Origin: JBBQBQ01 sp038317685
GTDB lineage: Bacteria > Desulfobacterota > Desulfuromonadia > Desulfuromonadales > DDH964
Reading direction: 5' to 3'
Assembly (NCBI GenBank): GCA_038317685.1
Contig: JBBQBQ010000184.1
Coordinates: 1-7,239 of the forward strand
Length of the DNA: 7,239 nt
Made by a program: the position numbers and the translations under genes. The notes under the pieces are model-generated. The model saw nothing but the letters and a program-made list of their open reading frames with translations, had not been told where the DNA came from and did no database searches. Below, piece by piece: positions 1 to 5,956 of this stretch; the stretch's first letter is position 1, and the number at the start of each line of letters is the position of its first letter.

Positions 1-615
1 AACCGCCTCGGGGCCTCGGCTCTGATGCAGGGGCTGGCCGACGGCTACTTCGTCATCCCCTATACCATTGCCCACTATCTGGCGCAGATCAAGCCGGGCA
101 TGGTCAAGACCGACCACGCCGAGTTCAAGAAGTCGGTCGAAGACGTCAAGGGGCAGATCGACAAGCTCCTTTCCATCAAAGGCAAGAAGACCGTCAGCGA
201 AATGCACCGCGAACTCGGCAAGATCATGTGGGAGAACGTCGGCATGGCGCGCTCCAAGGAGAGCCTGACCAAGGCCATTACCGAGATCCCCAAATTGCGC
301 GAAGAGTTCTGGAAAAACATCAACGTCACCGGCGGCCCCGGCGAGGTCAACCAGCAGATCGAGAATGCTGGCCGTCTCGCCGATTTCCTCGAATTCGGCG
401 AACTGCTCGCCAAGGATGCCCTGCACCGCGAGGAGTCTTGCGGCGGCCACTTCCGGGTCGAGCACCAGACTGATGACGGTGAGGCGATGCGTGACGACGA
501 GAACTTCACCTATGTCGGCGCCTGGGAATTCAAGGGCAATGACAAGGAGCCGGAACTCCACAAAGAGCCGCTGAAATTCGATAATGTCCATCTTGCCGTG
601 AGGAGCTACAAATAA
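1..615 (+). CDS. sdhA/frdA: Succinate dehydrogenase/fumarate reductase flavoprotein subunit, C-terminal part
   Basis: This is the last 204 codons of the FAD-containing catalytic subunit that interconverts succinate and fumarate at the membrane; the 5' part lies outside the window. The reading frame is open from base 1. It begins with NRLGASALMQGLADGYFVIP, the conserved NRLGA segment of the flavoprotein family. A helical region follows, including HRELGKIMWENVGMAR at window residues 69-84. HREESCGGHFR at window residues 142-152 (bases 424-456) corresponds to the conserved substrate- and FAD-proximal RxESRGxHxR region. The HREESCGGHFR variant and the long C-terminal domain fit the non-classical B-type enzyme of deltaproteobacteria and Bacteroidetes, in which one complex can run as dehydrogenase or reductase. 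The stop codon TAA shares its last A with the ATG of the iron-sulfur gene, so the two are translationally coupled. Family assignment is firm; the direction of the reaction in vivo cannot be read from sequence. Confidence 0.95.
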   Translation, partial: NRLGASALMQGLADGYFVIPYTIAHYLAQIKPGMVKTDHAEFKKSVEDVKGQIDKLLSIKGKKTVSEMHRELGKIMWENVGMARSKESLTKAITEIPKLREEFWKNINVTGGPGEVNQQIENAGRLADFLEFGELLAKDALHREESCGGHFRVEHQTDDGEAMRDDENFTYVGAWEFKGNDKEPELHKEPLKFDNVHLAVRSYK

Positions 616-1376
616 TGGCCGCAAAAGGAATGAATCTGACGCTTCATGTCTGGCGGCAGAAAAGCGCCAAGGACAAGGGCAAATTCGAGCAATACCAGGC
701 CAAAAATGTCAGCCCTGACATGTCATTTCTGGAGATGCTCGACGAAGTCAACGAAGACCTGATCAAGACCGGCAAGGAGCCGATCGTCTTTGATCATGAC
801 TGCCGCGAGGGGATCTGCGGAATGTGCTCGCAGATGATCAACGGCATTGCCCACGGCCCAGACGACCTGATCACCGTCTGCCAGTTGCATATGCGCAAGT
901 TCAAGGATGGCGATACGATTTATATCGAACCGTGGCGGGCCAAAGCTTTCCCGCTTTTACGCGACCTGCAGGTCGACAGGACCGCCTTCGACCGTCTCAT
1001 CCAGGCCTACGGATACACCTCGGCCCACACCGGCGGGGTTCCCGACGGCAACGCTCTCCTCGTCTCGAAAATCAATGCCGAGAAGTCGATGGACGCCGCC
1101 GCCTGTGTCGGCTGCGGCGCCTGCGTTGCGTCCTGCCCCAACGCCTCGGCGATGCTCTTCACGGCCGCCAAGGTTTCCCACCTCGGCCTGCTTCCGCAGG
1201 GCGAGGTTGAGGCGGCCCGCCGGGTCCGTACCATGATCGAGCAGATGGATGCCGAAGGCTTCGGTAACTGCACCAACCATTACGAGTGCGAAGCCGCCTG
1301 CCCGAAGGGGATCAAGGCGACCTTTATCGCCCGCATGAACCGTGAACTGATGAAAGCTCTCCCCCAGGGAGAGTAG
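615..1376 (+). CDS. sdhB/frdB: Succinate dehydrogenase/fumarate reductase iron-sulfur subunit
   Basis: This 253-residue subunit carries electrons between the flavoprotein and the membrane cytochrome b/quinone site. All three cluster motifs are complete. The [2Fe-2S] ligands are C63, C68, C71 and C89 (DCREGICGMC, then C89). C164, C167, C170 and C229 bind [4Fe-4S]. C174, C219 and C225 bind [3Fe-4S]. The CVGCGACVASCP and CTNHYECEAACP patterns match the ligand order of E. coli FrdB. The start ATG overlaps the flavoprotein stop by one base, and AGGAG at 601-605 is a well-placed ribosome binding site inside the upstream gene. A strong terminator follows 48 bases after the stop. No membrane anchor (cytochrome b) gene follows, so it must lie upstream of the flavoprotein gene or elsewhere; upstream is the usual C-A-B order in related genomes. 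Confidence 0.97.
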   Translation: MAAKGMNLTLHVWRQKSAKDKGKFEQYQAKNVSPDMSFLEMLDEVNEDLIKTGKEPIVFDHDCREGICGMCSQMINGIAHGPDDLITVCQLHMRKFKDGDTIYIEPWRAKAFPLLRDLQVDRTAFDRLIQAYGYTSAHTGGVPDGNALLVSKINAEKSMDAAACVGCGACVASCPNASAMLFTAAKVSHLGLLPQGEVEAARRVRTMIEQMDAEGFGNCTNHYECEAACPKGIKATFIARMNRELMKALPQGE

Positions 1377-1393
1377 CTTCACCATCTTCTGTT

Positions 1394-1416
1394 GCCGCCG
1401 TACCTGGTACGACGGC
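1394..1416 (+). repeat. Imperfect palindrome upstream of the sdhB terminator
   Basis: GCCG-C-CGTAC (1394-1403), loop CTG, GTACG-A-CGGC (1407-1416) forms a 9-pair stem with one C/A mismatch. It sits nine bases before the main terminator, so the 3' end of the sdhAB message would carry two stacked hairpins. It has no T-tract of its own and is better read as a 3'-end stabilising structure than as a separate terminator. Confidence 0.5.
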
Positions 1417-1424
1417 CTGGATTC

Positions 1425-1453
1425 GGGCGGGTCTTCGGACCCGCCCTTTTCTT
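1425..1453 (+). terminator. Rho-independent terminator of the sdhAB operon
   Basis: A perfect 9-bp stem, GGGCGGGTC (1425-1433) with GACCCGCCC (1438-1446), is capped by a C(UUCG)G tetraloop and followed at once by TTTTCTT. This is a textbook intrinsic terminator. It ends the operon and insulates the Cas6-like gene that follows. Confidence 0.93.
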
Positions 1454-1488
1454 GTCAGACGCAACGAACAGCCAGGTCAGTGACCGGG

Positions 1489-1494
1489 AAGGAG
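1489..1494 (+). promoter_or_regulatory. Ribosome binding site for the Cas6-like gene
   Basis: AAGGAG at 1489-1494 lies five bases before an in-frame CTG codon at 1500. No in-frame ATG or GTG has comparable spacing, so this site decides the proposed start. A small palindrome, GGTCA-G-TGACC (1475-1485), ends three bases before it. Confidence 0.5.
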
Positions 1495-1499
1495 CCCCC

Positions 1500-2411
1500 C
1501 TGCTTATCCATCTCGACCAGATTGAGTTCTGCCGGTTGCGGCTGCGGCTCGAGATGCAGGGTCCCTGCCGGTTGCCGGGCGAAACGTTGTTGAGGATACG
1601 TCGCGACCTGCACCGGGCCGGTCGATCGGTACTGAGTGAGGGCGCCTTTTCGGCCCTCTTCGATCCTCCTCTCGCGGATGACCCGTTGGCACAGCGACGT
1701 TTTCAGAAGCCCGGTCCCTCCTTTGTTCTGACACCTGCTCCGGAACTTCCCGGGACCTTCGATGCCGGGGATTGCCTGCCTTTGAACCTGACTTTATGGG
1801 GAGACGGGGTCCGCCGCCTTAACGATTTTCTGGCCGTCGTGGAAGCCGTTGGCCATTTCGGCTTATGGCAGGGGGAGGGCCGCTTCCAGATCGGCGCCGT
1901 GGCGGCCGAAGACCCAACCGGGGCATTGCGATCGATAGCGGCATCCGGTCCTGGTGATCACTCTGAAATTCCCATCACCAGCGCCGCCTGGTGGCTGGCG
2001 GGGTGGCCTACGGCTGACCTGTGGCGGTTGGAAATGCTCAGCCCGGCCCGGCTTATATCCCGGGGCCGCCCCCTTTTCCGGCCCCGCTTCCCACAGTTAT
2101 TTCGCTTTGTCCTGCGCCGACTGTCCTCCATGTCGTTTGCCCACTGCGGAGTGGAAATCCTGCCTGACCCCCAGGAGTTGTTGGCCGCCGTCGATCGGGT
2201 ACAGGTTCCCAGCAATCGTTTGTCGTGGAGGGATTGGCGTTTTCTCGAGGCCGAAACGGGTCCCGTCGATCTTGGTGGAGTGACGGGGGACATTTGGATC
2301 GCCACCCCCTGGGAGGAGGAACTGCTGGCGGTGTTGCAACTCGGCAGCCTCCTCAACCTCGGCAAGGGGGCTGCCTTTGCCGCCGGAGCCTACCGGTTGA
2401 TCCCGGGCTGA
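1500..2411 (+). CDS. Divergent stand-alone Cas6-like RAMP protein (CRISPR pre-crRNA endoribonuclease family)
   Basis: From the proposed CTG start this is 303 residues, a normal length for Cas6. The C-terminal half follows the Cas6 RAMP pattern (the family I know as PF10040): PSFVLTPAPELPG (73-85), GDCLPLNLTLWGDGVRRLNDF (in two parts, 90-100 and 101-110), a GHFGLWQGEGRF segment (118-129), LEMLSPARLISRGRPL (177-192), RLSSMSFAHCG (207-217), SWRDWRF (242-248), and the terminal glycine-rich loop GKGAAFAAGAY (288-298). The N-terminal half is degenerate. Where relatives carry an LRGAFGH-type segment and a CxxC...C cluster before the (Y)xALFEP motif, this protein has LLRIRRDLHRAG (30-41) and SALFDPP (51-57) with no cysteines between. 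H38 might be a catalytic histidine but this is a guess. The longest open frame reaches a TTG at 1392, but that start would place the sdhB terminator inside the coding region. TTG 1452 and ATG 1554 are other possible starts. No CRISPR array or other cas gene is present. Confidence 0.72.
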   Translation: MLIHLDQIEFCRLRLRLEMQGPCRLPGETLLRIRRDLHRAGRSVLSEGAFSALFDPPLADDPLAQRRFQKPGPSFVLTPAPELPGTFDAGDCLPLNLTLWGDGVRRLNDFLAVVEAVGHFGLWQGEGRFQIGAVAAEDPTGALRSIAASGPGDHSEIPITSAAWWLAGWPTADLWRLEMLSPARLISRGRPLFRPRFPQLFRFVLRRLSSMSFAHCGVEILPDPQELLAAVDRVQVPSNRLSWRDWRFLEAETGPVDLGGVTGDIWIATPWEEELLAVLQLGSLLNLGKGAAFAAGAYRLIPG

Positions 2412-2440
2412 GGTTTTTCGAATAATTGTTCGGAGGCTGA

Positions 2441-2468
2441 TTGTGCCCCGGTCAAACTTCAGTATAAT
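2441..2468 (+). promoter_or_regulatory. Sigma-70-type promoter of the zinc-ribbon gene
   Basis: A perfect -10 box TATAAT (2463-2468) lies 16 bases after a weaker -35 box TTGTGC (2441-2446, three of six consensus). Transcription should start near 2475, giving a short leader of about 28 bases ahead of the ATG at 2503. The good -10 box, A-rich start region and strong ribosome binding site suggest steady expression. Confidence 0.65.
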
Positions 2469-2488
2469 GGTAAAAAAGCAATGATTCC

Positions 2489-2497
2489 AAGGAGGTG
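2489..2497 (+). promoter_or_regulatory. Near-perfect Shine-Dalgarno of the zinc-ribbon gene
   Basis: AAGGAGGTG is an extended complement to the 16S rRNA 3' end, with the AGGAGG core seven bases before ATG 2503. It is the strongest ribosome binding site in the window and fixes the start. Confidence 0.85.
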
Positions 2498-2502
2498 TTC
2501 CC

Positions 2503-2802
2503 ATGAAGAATCTTTGGGAGGAGCGCAAAAAAGCCCTGGAAAACGAATATTTCTATAAACTGGAGAAAGAGCAGATCGACAAACTGCGGGACGATGCCCG
2601 CGAACGAATCATCCGGGAAGCTTGCCGGAATCGTTGCCCCAAGTGTGGAGATGTGATTGTAGCCATGGAATTTCGGGGCGTCCCCCTCGACAAATGCCCT
2701 GGCTGTGGCGGGGTTTGGCTCGGTACCCGAGACCTGCAGATCCTGGCGGAAAAGGATCATCGGACTTGGTTTGATCAATGGTTCAAAACCGGAGAGGAAT
2801 GA
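2503..2802 (+). CDS. Small zinc-ribbon (zf-TFIIB-like) protein
   Basis: This 99-residue soluble protein has two parts. Residues 1-44 are a highly charged helix (KNLWEERKKALENEYFYKLE and onward) likely to form a coiled coil. Residues 45-73 hold a zinc ribbon: CPKC (45-48), a 16-residue hairpin, then CPGCGGVWLG (65-74). The CPxCGGVW knuckle after a hydrophobic/Asp-Lys approach (VPLDKC) is characteristic of the zf-TFIIB family, whose members are widespread and mostly of unknown function. C41 is an additional cysteine just before the first knuckle. The C-terminal tail is short and rich in Trp, Phe and His. The gene has its own promoter and a strong ribosome binding site and is monocistronic, facing the response regulator gene. 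No specific function can be assigned; nucleic-acid or protein binding are both possible. Confidence 0.88.
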   Translation: MKNLWEERKKALENEYFYKLEKEQIDKLRDDARERIIREACRNRCPKCGDVIVAMEFRGVPLDKCPGCGGVWLGTRDLQILAEKDHRTWFDQWFKTGEE

Positions 2803-2911
2803 GCGTCCAGGGACGGGAGACAGAGATGTCCCTCCGGGATTTGAAAAGACCAGAAGGCCTTTGAGGATAACCGAAGCAAGAAATTCGCACCCCTTCGGGG
2901 TCGTTGGAAGG

Positions 2912-2951
2912 AAACGGTCGCCAGGAATAAATCCTGGCGACCGTTTGGTTT
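2912..2951 (+). terminator. Strong, probably bidirectional terminator hairpin
   Basis: AAACGGTCGCCAGGA (2912-2926), loop ATAAA and TCCTGGCGACCGTTT (2932-2946) make a perfect 15-bp stem. The plus-strand tail reads TTTGGTTT; the minus-strand tail reads TTTCCTTCC. It lies between two convergent genes and can serve both, although it is 110 bases beyond the zinc-ribbon stop and about 90 beyond the regulator stop. Confidence 0.75.
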
Positions 2952-3007
2952 CGAATCCGGGCCATAAACGGGATCGCTCGGTCCGTTTGCAGGGGAGGCC
3001 GGTTTTC

Positions 3008-3030
3008 GGGGAAGCCTTCAAAAGGCCCCC
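3008..3030 (-). terminator. Possible terminator after the response regulator gene
   Basis: On the minus strand, starting about eight bases after the regulator stop, GGGGGCCTT-TTG-AAGGCTTCCCC can pair through nine or ten bases including two G-U pairs. It is followed by CGAAAACC rather than a T-tract, so it may pause polymerase or stabilise the 3' end rather than terminate efficiently. Confidence 0.35.
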
Positions 3031-3038
3031 CCGGAAGG

Positions 3039-4421
3039 TTATTCCATGCCGAGGCGTTTAATTTTTTCGACCAGGGTGGTGCGGTTAAGGCAGAGCAGTT
3101 CCGCTGCGCGGGCTTTGACACCTTTGGCCAGCGTCATCGCCTCTTCAATCATGCTTTTTTCGAACCGGGCAATGACCTCCGGCATATCGATTCCACTTTC
3201 TGTGACCCGGGGAGAAGGCAGTTCCATGGGACCAGCAGCGGCCACCCCTCCGATATTGGGGGGAAGGTCTTGAATTTCGATGCGGTCGCCGTCGGTGAGG
3301 GCCACCGAACGTTCCACCACGTTCTCCATTTCCCGGACATTCCCCGGCCATTGGTAATGTTCAAGGGCCGCCATCGCCTTTGGAGAAAAGGTCATCAACG
3401 TCCGGTTCATTTCCTTGCAGCTCTTTTGCAGGAAGAAGCGGGCGAGGAGGGGAATGTCCTCACGCCTGTCACGCAGGGGCGGCAGAACGATAGGGATGAC
3501 GTTGAGGCGGTAATAAAGGTCCTCCCGAAACTTTCCGCGGCGCACTTCGGTATCGATGTCGGAATTTGTTGCTGAAATGACTCTCACATTGAGCTTGAGC
3601 TTCTTGCTGGAACCGACCCGCTCTACCTCCTGCTCTTGCAACACCCGCAGCAGCTTCATCTGCAGGTGCATCGGCATGGTAGCAATTTCGTCGAGGAAAA
3701 TGGTGCCGTTGTTGGCCACCTCAAACTTGCCCGGTTTGTCAGCGACCGCTCCTGTGAAAGCCCCGCGAACGTGACCGAAAAGTTCGCTTTCCAGGAGTTC
3801 TGCGGGGATAGCTCCGCAATTGATGGCAATAAACGGTTTTTCCTTGCGTGCCCCGTTGAAATGAATGGCCTTGGCGACCAGTTCCTTGCCGGTTCCCGAC
3901 TCGCCAAGAATCAGGATGGTCGAATCAGTATTGACGATCCGCTCCATTCGGGCGAAGACCTGTTGAATCGCCAGGCTGTGCCCGATGATTTTGTCGAACT
4001 TATATTTGCCGCGCAGTTGCTGGCGCAGGTAGAGATTTTCCGCGACCAGGCGGCTTTTCTCAACGGCTTTGGCGACCAGAATCTTGAGTTTCTCAAAATT
4101 TACAGGTTTGGTGATGTAATCGAAGGCCCCTTCCTTCATGGCCTCAACCGCCGATTCGGCAGAAGCGTTGCCGGTGATGAGTATGACGTTGGTATAGGGG
4201 GAATGCTCCTTGACCGACTTGAGGATGTCGATGCCGCTCACGCCGGGGAGGAAGAGGTCGGTAATGACGACCTCGAAGGGAGTCTTTTCCAGAATCTGCA
4301 GAGCTTCCTCGCCGGTCACCGCCGTTTCCACCTGGTAGCCGGTGTGGGTCAAAAGAAGCGACAGTGCCTCGCGATTGTGGGCTTCGTCATCGATGAGCAG
4401 GATCTGGGACAAGGTCTTCAT
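3039..4421 (-). CDS. Sigma-54-dependent response regulator (NtrC family), orphan
   Basis: From ATG 4421 the protein has 460 residues with the complete NtrC-type architecture. The receiver domain (about 5-120) has the acidic pocket D11/D12, phospho-acceptor D55 (ITDLFLPG), T83 and K105. The AAA+ domain (about 145-375) has Walker A GESGTGKE (173-180), the sigma-54-contacting GAFTGA loop (220-225) intact, Walker B TIFLDE (240-245), the arginine region FREDLYYRLN (298-307) and WPGNVRE (358-364). A Fis-type HTH closes it (437-458, ARAAELLCLNRTTLVEKIKR). It should be an ATP-dependent activator of sigma-54 promoters switched by phosphorylation at D55. ATG 4421 is preferred because TTGGAG (GGAG at 4431-4428) stands six bases upstream; the in-frame ATG at 4445 would add eight residues but has no ribosome binding site. 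No histidine kinase gene adjoins it, so its partner and regulon are unknown. Confidence 0.95.
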   Translation of the reverse strand: MKTLSQILLIDDEAHNREALSLLLTHTGYQVETAVTGEEALQILEKTPFEVVITDLFLPGVSGIDILKSVKEHSPYTNVILITGNASAESAVEAMKEGAFDYITKPVNFEKLKILVAKAVEKSRLVAENLYLRQQLRGKYKFDKIIGHSLAIQQVFARMERIVNTDSTILILGESGTGKELVAKAIHFNGARKEKPFIAINCGAIPAELLESELFGHVRGAFTGAVADKPGKFEVANNGTIFLDEIATMPMHLQMKLLRVLQEQEVERVGSSKKLKLNVRVISATNSDIDTEVRRGKFREDLYYRLNVIPIVLPPLRDRREDIPLLARFFLQKSCKEMNRTLMTFSPKAMAALEHYQWPGNVREMENVVERSVALTDGDRIEIQDLPPNIGGVAAAGPMELPSPRVTESGIDMPEVIARFEKSMIEEAMTLAKGVKARAAELLCLNRTTLVEKIKRLGME

Positions 4422-4554
4422 GAGGCGCTCCAAGTGGTGCGTCATTCATTTGACGGGGCAGGTTAGCACGACGGTCCTACGGATGCAAGCGCTGGAGCCA
4501 AAAGGATCGCTGAAGTACTCGACGACAAAGGAATATCCAGCGGGACGGGGACGA

Positions 4555-4582
4555 TTGACAGCCCTTATGGGATTGCTAAACT
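4555..4582 (+). promoter_or_regulatory. Promoter of the nfeD-slipin operon
   Basis: A perfect -35 box TTGACA (4555-4560) stands 16 bases before TAAACT (4577-4582, four of six), which is preceded by TGC as an extended -10. The predicted start of transcription, six to eight bases beyond the -10 box, falls at about 4588-4590, on the ATG of nfeD itself. Confidence 0.65.
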
Positions 4583-4588
4583 TCTCCT

Positions 4589-5920
4589 ATGACGATCTTG
4601 AAACGGTTCCCGCTGATCGCTGTCTTCCTCCTGCTGGGGAACATGTCCTCGGCTGCCGAATCACCTCAGCCGACTTCCTCGGCCGGGGTGATTCGCCAGG
4701 TCCGGATCGCCGGGGTCATCAACCCGGTGGTGGCCGGTTACATCACCGACCAGCTCCTTGAGGCCAATCGGGTTGGGGCCGAGGCCTTCCTTCTCGAACT
4801 CGACACCCCGGGCGGTCTTGATACCGCCATGCGACAGATCATCCAGGGGGAACTCGGTTCATCTATCCCGGTCATCGTCTACGTTGCGCCGGCGGGAGCC
4901 AGGGCCGCTTCGGCCGGCGCTCTGATAACCCTGGCCGCCGATTTTGCGGTCATGGCACCGGGAACCAACCTGGGCGCCGCCCATCCGGTTTCGATCGGTA
5001 TTGGTAAAAACGACGACGAAACGATGACGACCAAGGTGGTTAACGATGCCGTCGCTTATGCCCGTAGTATCGCCGCTCAGCGCGGCCGTAACCTCGAATG
5101 GGCGGAACAGGTGGTGCGGATGAGCATCTCGACCCCCGCTACGGAGGCCGTGGCGCTGAAAGTGGTCGACTTGGTGGCTCCCGACCGCGAGACCCTTCTT
5201 AAAGAGCTGGATGGTTGCCGCTATCTTCGGGATGGAAAGGACCATTTCCTGCACAGCCAAGAAGCGAGGATCGAAGAAGTGGCCATGCCCTGGCGGCTCC
5301 GGATTCTCAATGCCTTGAGCGATCCGACCGTTGCCTACCTGCTGATGATGCTCGGTATCATCGGCATCTTCTTCGAAATTTCCCAGCCGGGAGTGATCCT
5401 CCCCGGGGTGATTGGAGCCATGGCACTCCTCCTTGCCCTCTTCGCTTTTCAGACCCTTCCGGTGAATTACACCGGGGTGTTGTTTATTCTTCTTTCCCTG
5501 GTGTTGTTTGTCCTCGAAATCAAGATCACCTCCTACGGTATGCTGACCGTCGGGGGGATCATCGCAATGGCCCTGGGTTCCCTGATGCTGATTGACAGTT
5601 CCGCCCCTTATCTGCAGATTTCCCGGGTGGTCATCGTCGCCACGGTGGCGGTTTCCAGCGGATTATTCGCCATGGTGTTGTTTTTCGTGGTGCGAACCCA
5701 ACGCTCCCGCTTCGTTTCAGGCGCGGAGGGGATGGTCGGGGAACGGGGGATCGCCGTCACGGCCATCGAGAGCCGGGGGAAAGTCTTTGTCCATGGCGAA
5801 TATTGGGATGCTGTCACCATCGAACCGATGGCCGAAGGCGAGGAGATTGAGGTGGTCAGCGTGGCGCCCGGGTTGCGATTGGTCGTCAAGAAAGTGGAGA
5901 ATCCCGCAATTCATTCGTAG
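4589..5920 (+). CDS. nfeD: NfeD-type membrane-bound serine protease (ClpP-class)
   Basis: This 443-residue protein is the long form of NfeD. Residues 1-24 are a signal peptide (K5-R6, hydrophobic core, SSA-AES). The ClpP/crotonase-like protease domain spans about 34-210: LDTPGG (71-76), ARAASAG with the likely catalytic S108 (104-110), MAPGTNLGAAHPV (122-134) and K149 as the likely general base, by analogy with the Ser-Lys dyad of Pyrococcus horikoshii 1510-N. Four or five membrane segments follow (about 248-368), beginning DPTVAYLLMMLGIIGIFFEI. The C-terminal NfeD OB-fold domain is at about 373-436 (GMVGERGIAVTAI ... GEYWDAVTIE). It is the first gene of an operon with a slipin 36 bases downstream, the classic partner arrangement. 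A TAA in the same frame at 4577-4579 excludes any earlier start. The ATG has no Shine-Dalgarno, but it is the only start that keeps the signal peptide. Function is likely membrane quality control or slipin processing. Confidence 0.93.
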   Translation: MTILKRFPLIAVFLLLGNMSSAAESPQPTSSAGVIRQVRIAGVINPVVAGYITDQLLEANRVGAEAFLLELDTPGGLDTAMRQIIQGELGSSIPVIVYVAPAGARAASAGALITLAADFAVMAPGTNLGAAHPVSIGIGKNDDETMTTKVVNDAVAYARSIAAQRGRNLEWAEQVVRMSISTPATEAVALKVVDLVAPDRETLLKELDGCRYLRDGKDHFLHSQEARIEEVAMPWRLRILNALSDPTVAYLLMMLGIIGIFFEISQPGVILPGVIGAMALLLALFAFQTLPVNYTGVLFILLSLVLFVLEIKITSYGMLTVGGIIAMALGSLMLIDSSAPYLQISRVVIVATVAVSSGLFAMVLFFVVRTQRSRFVSGAEGMVGERGIAVTAIESRGKVFVHGEYWDAVTIEPMAEGEEIEVVSVAPGLRLVVKKVENPAIHS

Positions 5921-5944
5921 CTGTGATCCCCAACGTGGCTTTTC

Positions 5945-5950
5945 AGGAGA
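5945..5950 (+). promoter_or_regulatory. Ribosome binding site of the slipin gene
   Basis: AGGAGA lies six bases before ATG 5957, giving the second gene of the operon a good initiation site, in contrast to nfeD. Confidence 0.8.
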
Positions 5951-5956
5951 CTTATC

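Larger units (their letters stand above)
2803..3038. other. Structured non-coding region between convergent genes
   Basis: These 236 bases hold no credible gene but contain a run of potential hairpins: GGGAC/GTCCC (2810-2832, long loop), ACCCC-TTC-GGGGT (2889-2901), the 15-bp stem at 2912-2946, a bulged stem at 2966-2988, and a stem at 3008-3030. The middle two share AAACGG and CCGTTT arms. Part of this is termination for the two converging genes. Open frames that run through it on either strand follow the hairpins and lack ribosome binding sites. Confidence 0.6.

Noticed and set aside
2387..2418. Possible terminator at the end of the Cas6-like gene (AGC/CCGG pairing followed by five T)
   Set aside because: The stem is only four plus three pairs with a three-base bulge, too weak to claim.
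2452..3121. Minus- and plus-strand frames through the hairpin region at 2803-3038
   Set aside because: They cross the inverted repeats and neighbouring genes, lack ribosome binding sites and show no protein-like motifs.
3636..4466. Long plus-strand frame opposite the response regulator (276 codons)
   Set aside because: It is the shadow of a fully conserved NtrC-family gene; no ribosome binding site or recognisable motif.
4482..4502. Minus-strand TTGGCTCCAGCGCTTGCATC resembling a -24/-12 sigma-54 promoter for the regulator gene
   Set aside because: The spacing between the GG and GC dinucleotides is eleven bases instead of the strict ten, so it was not annotated.
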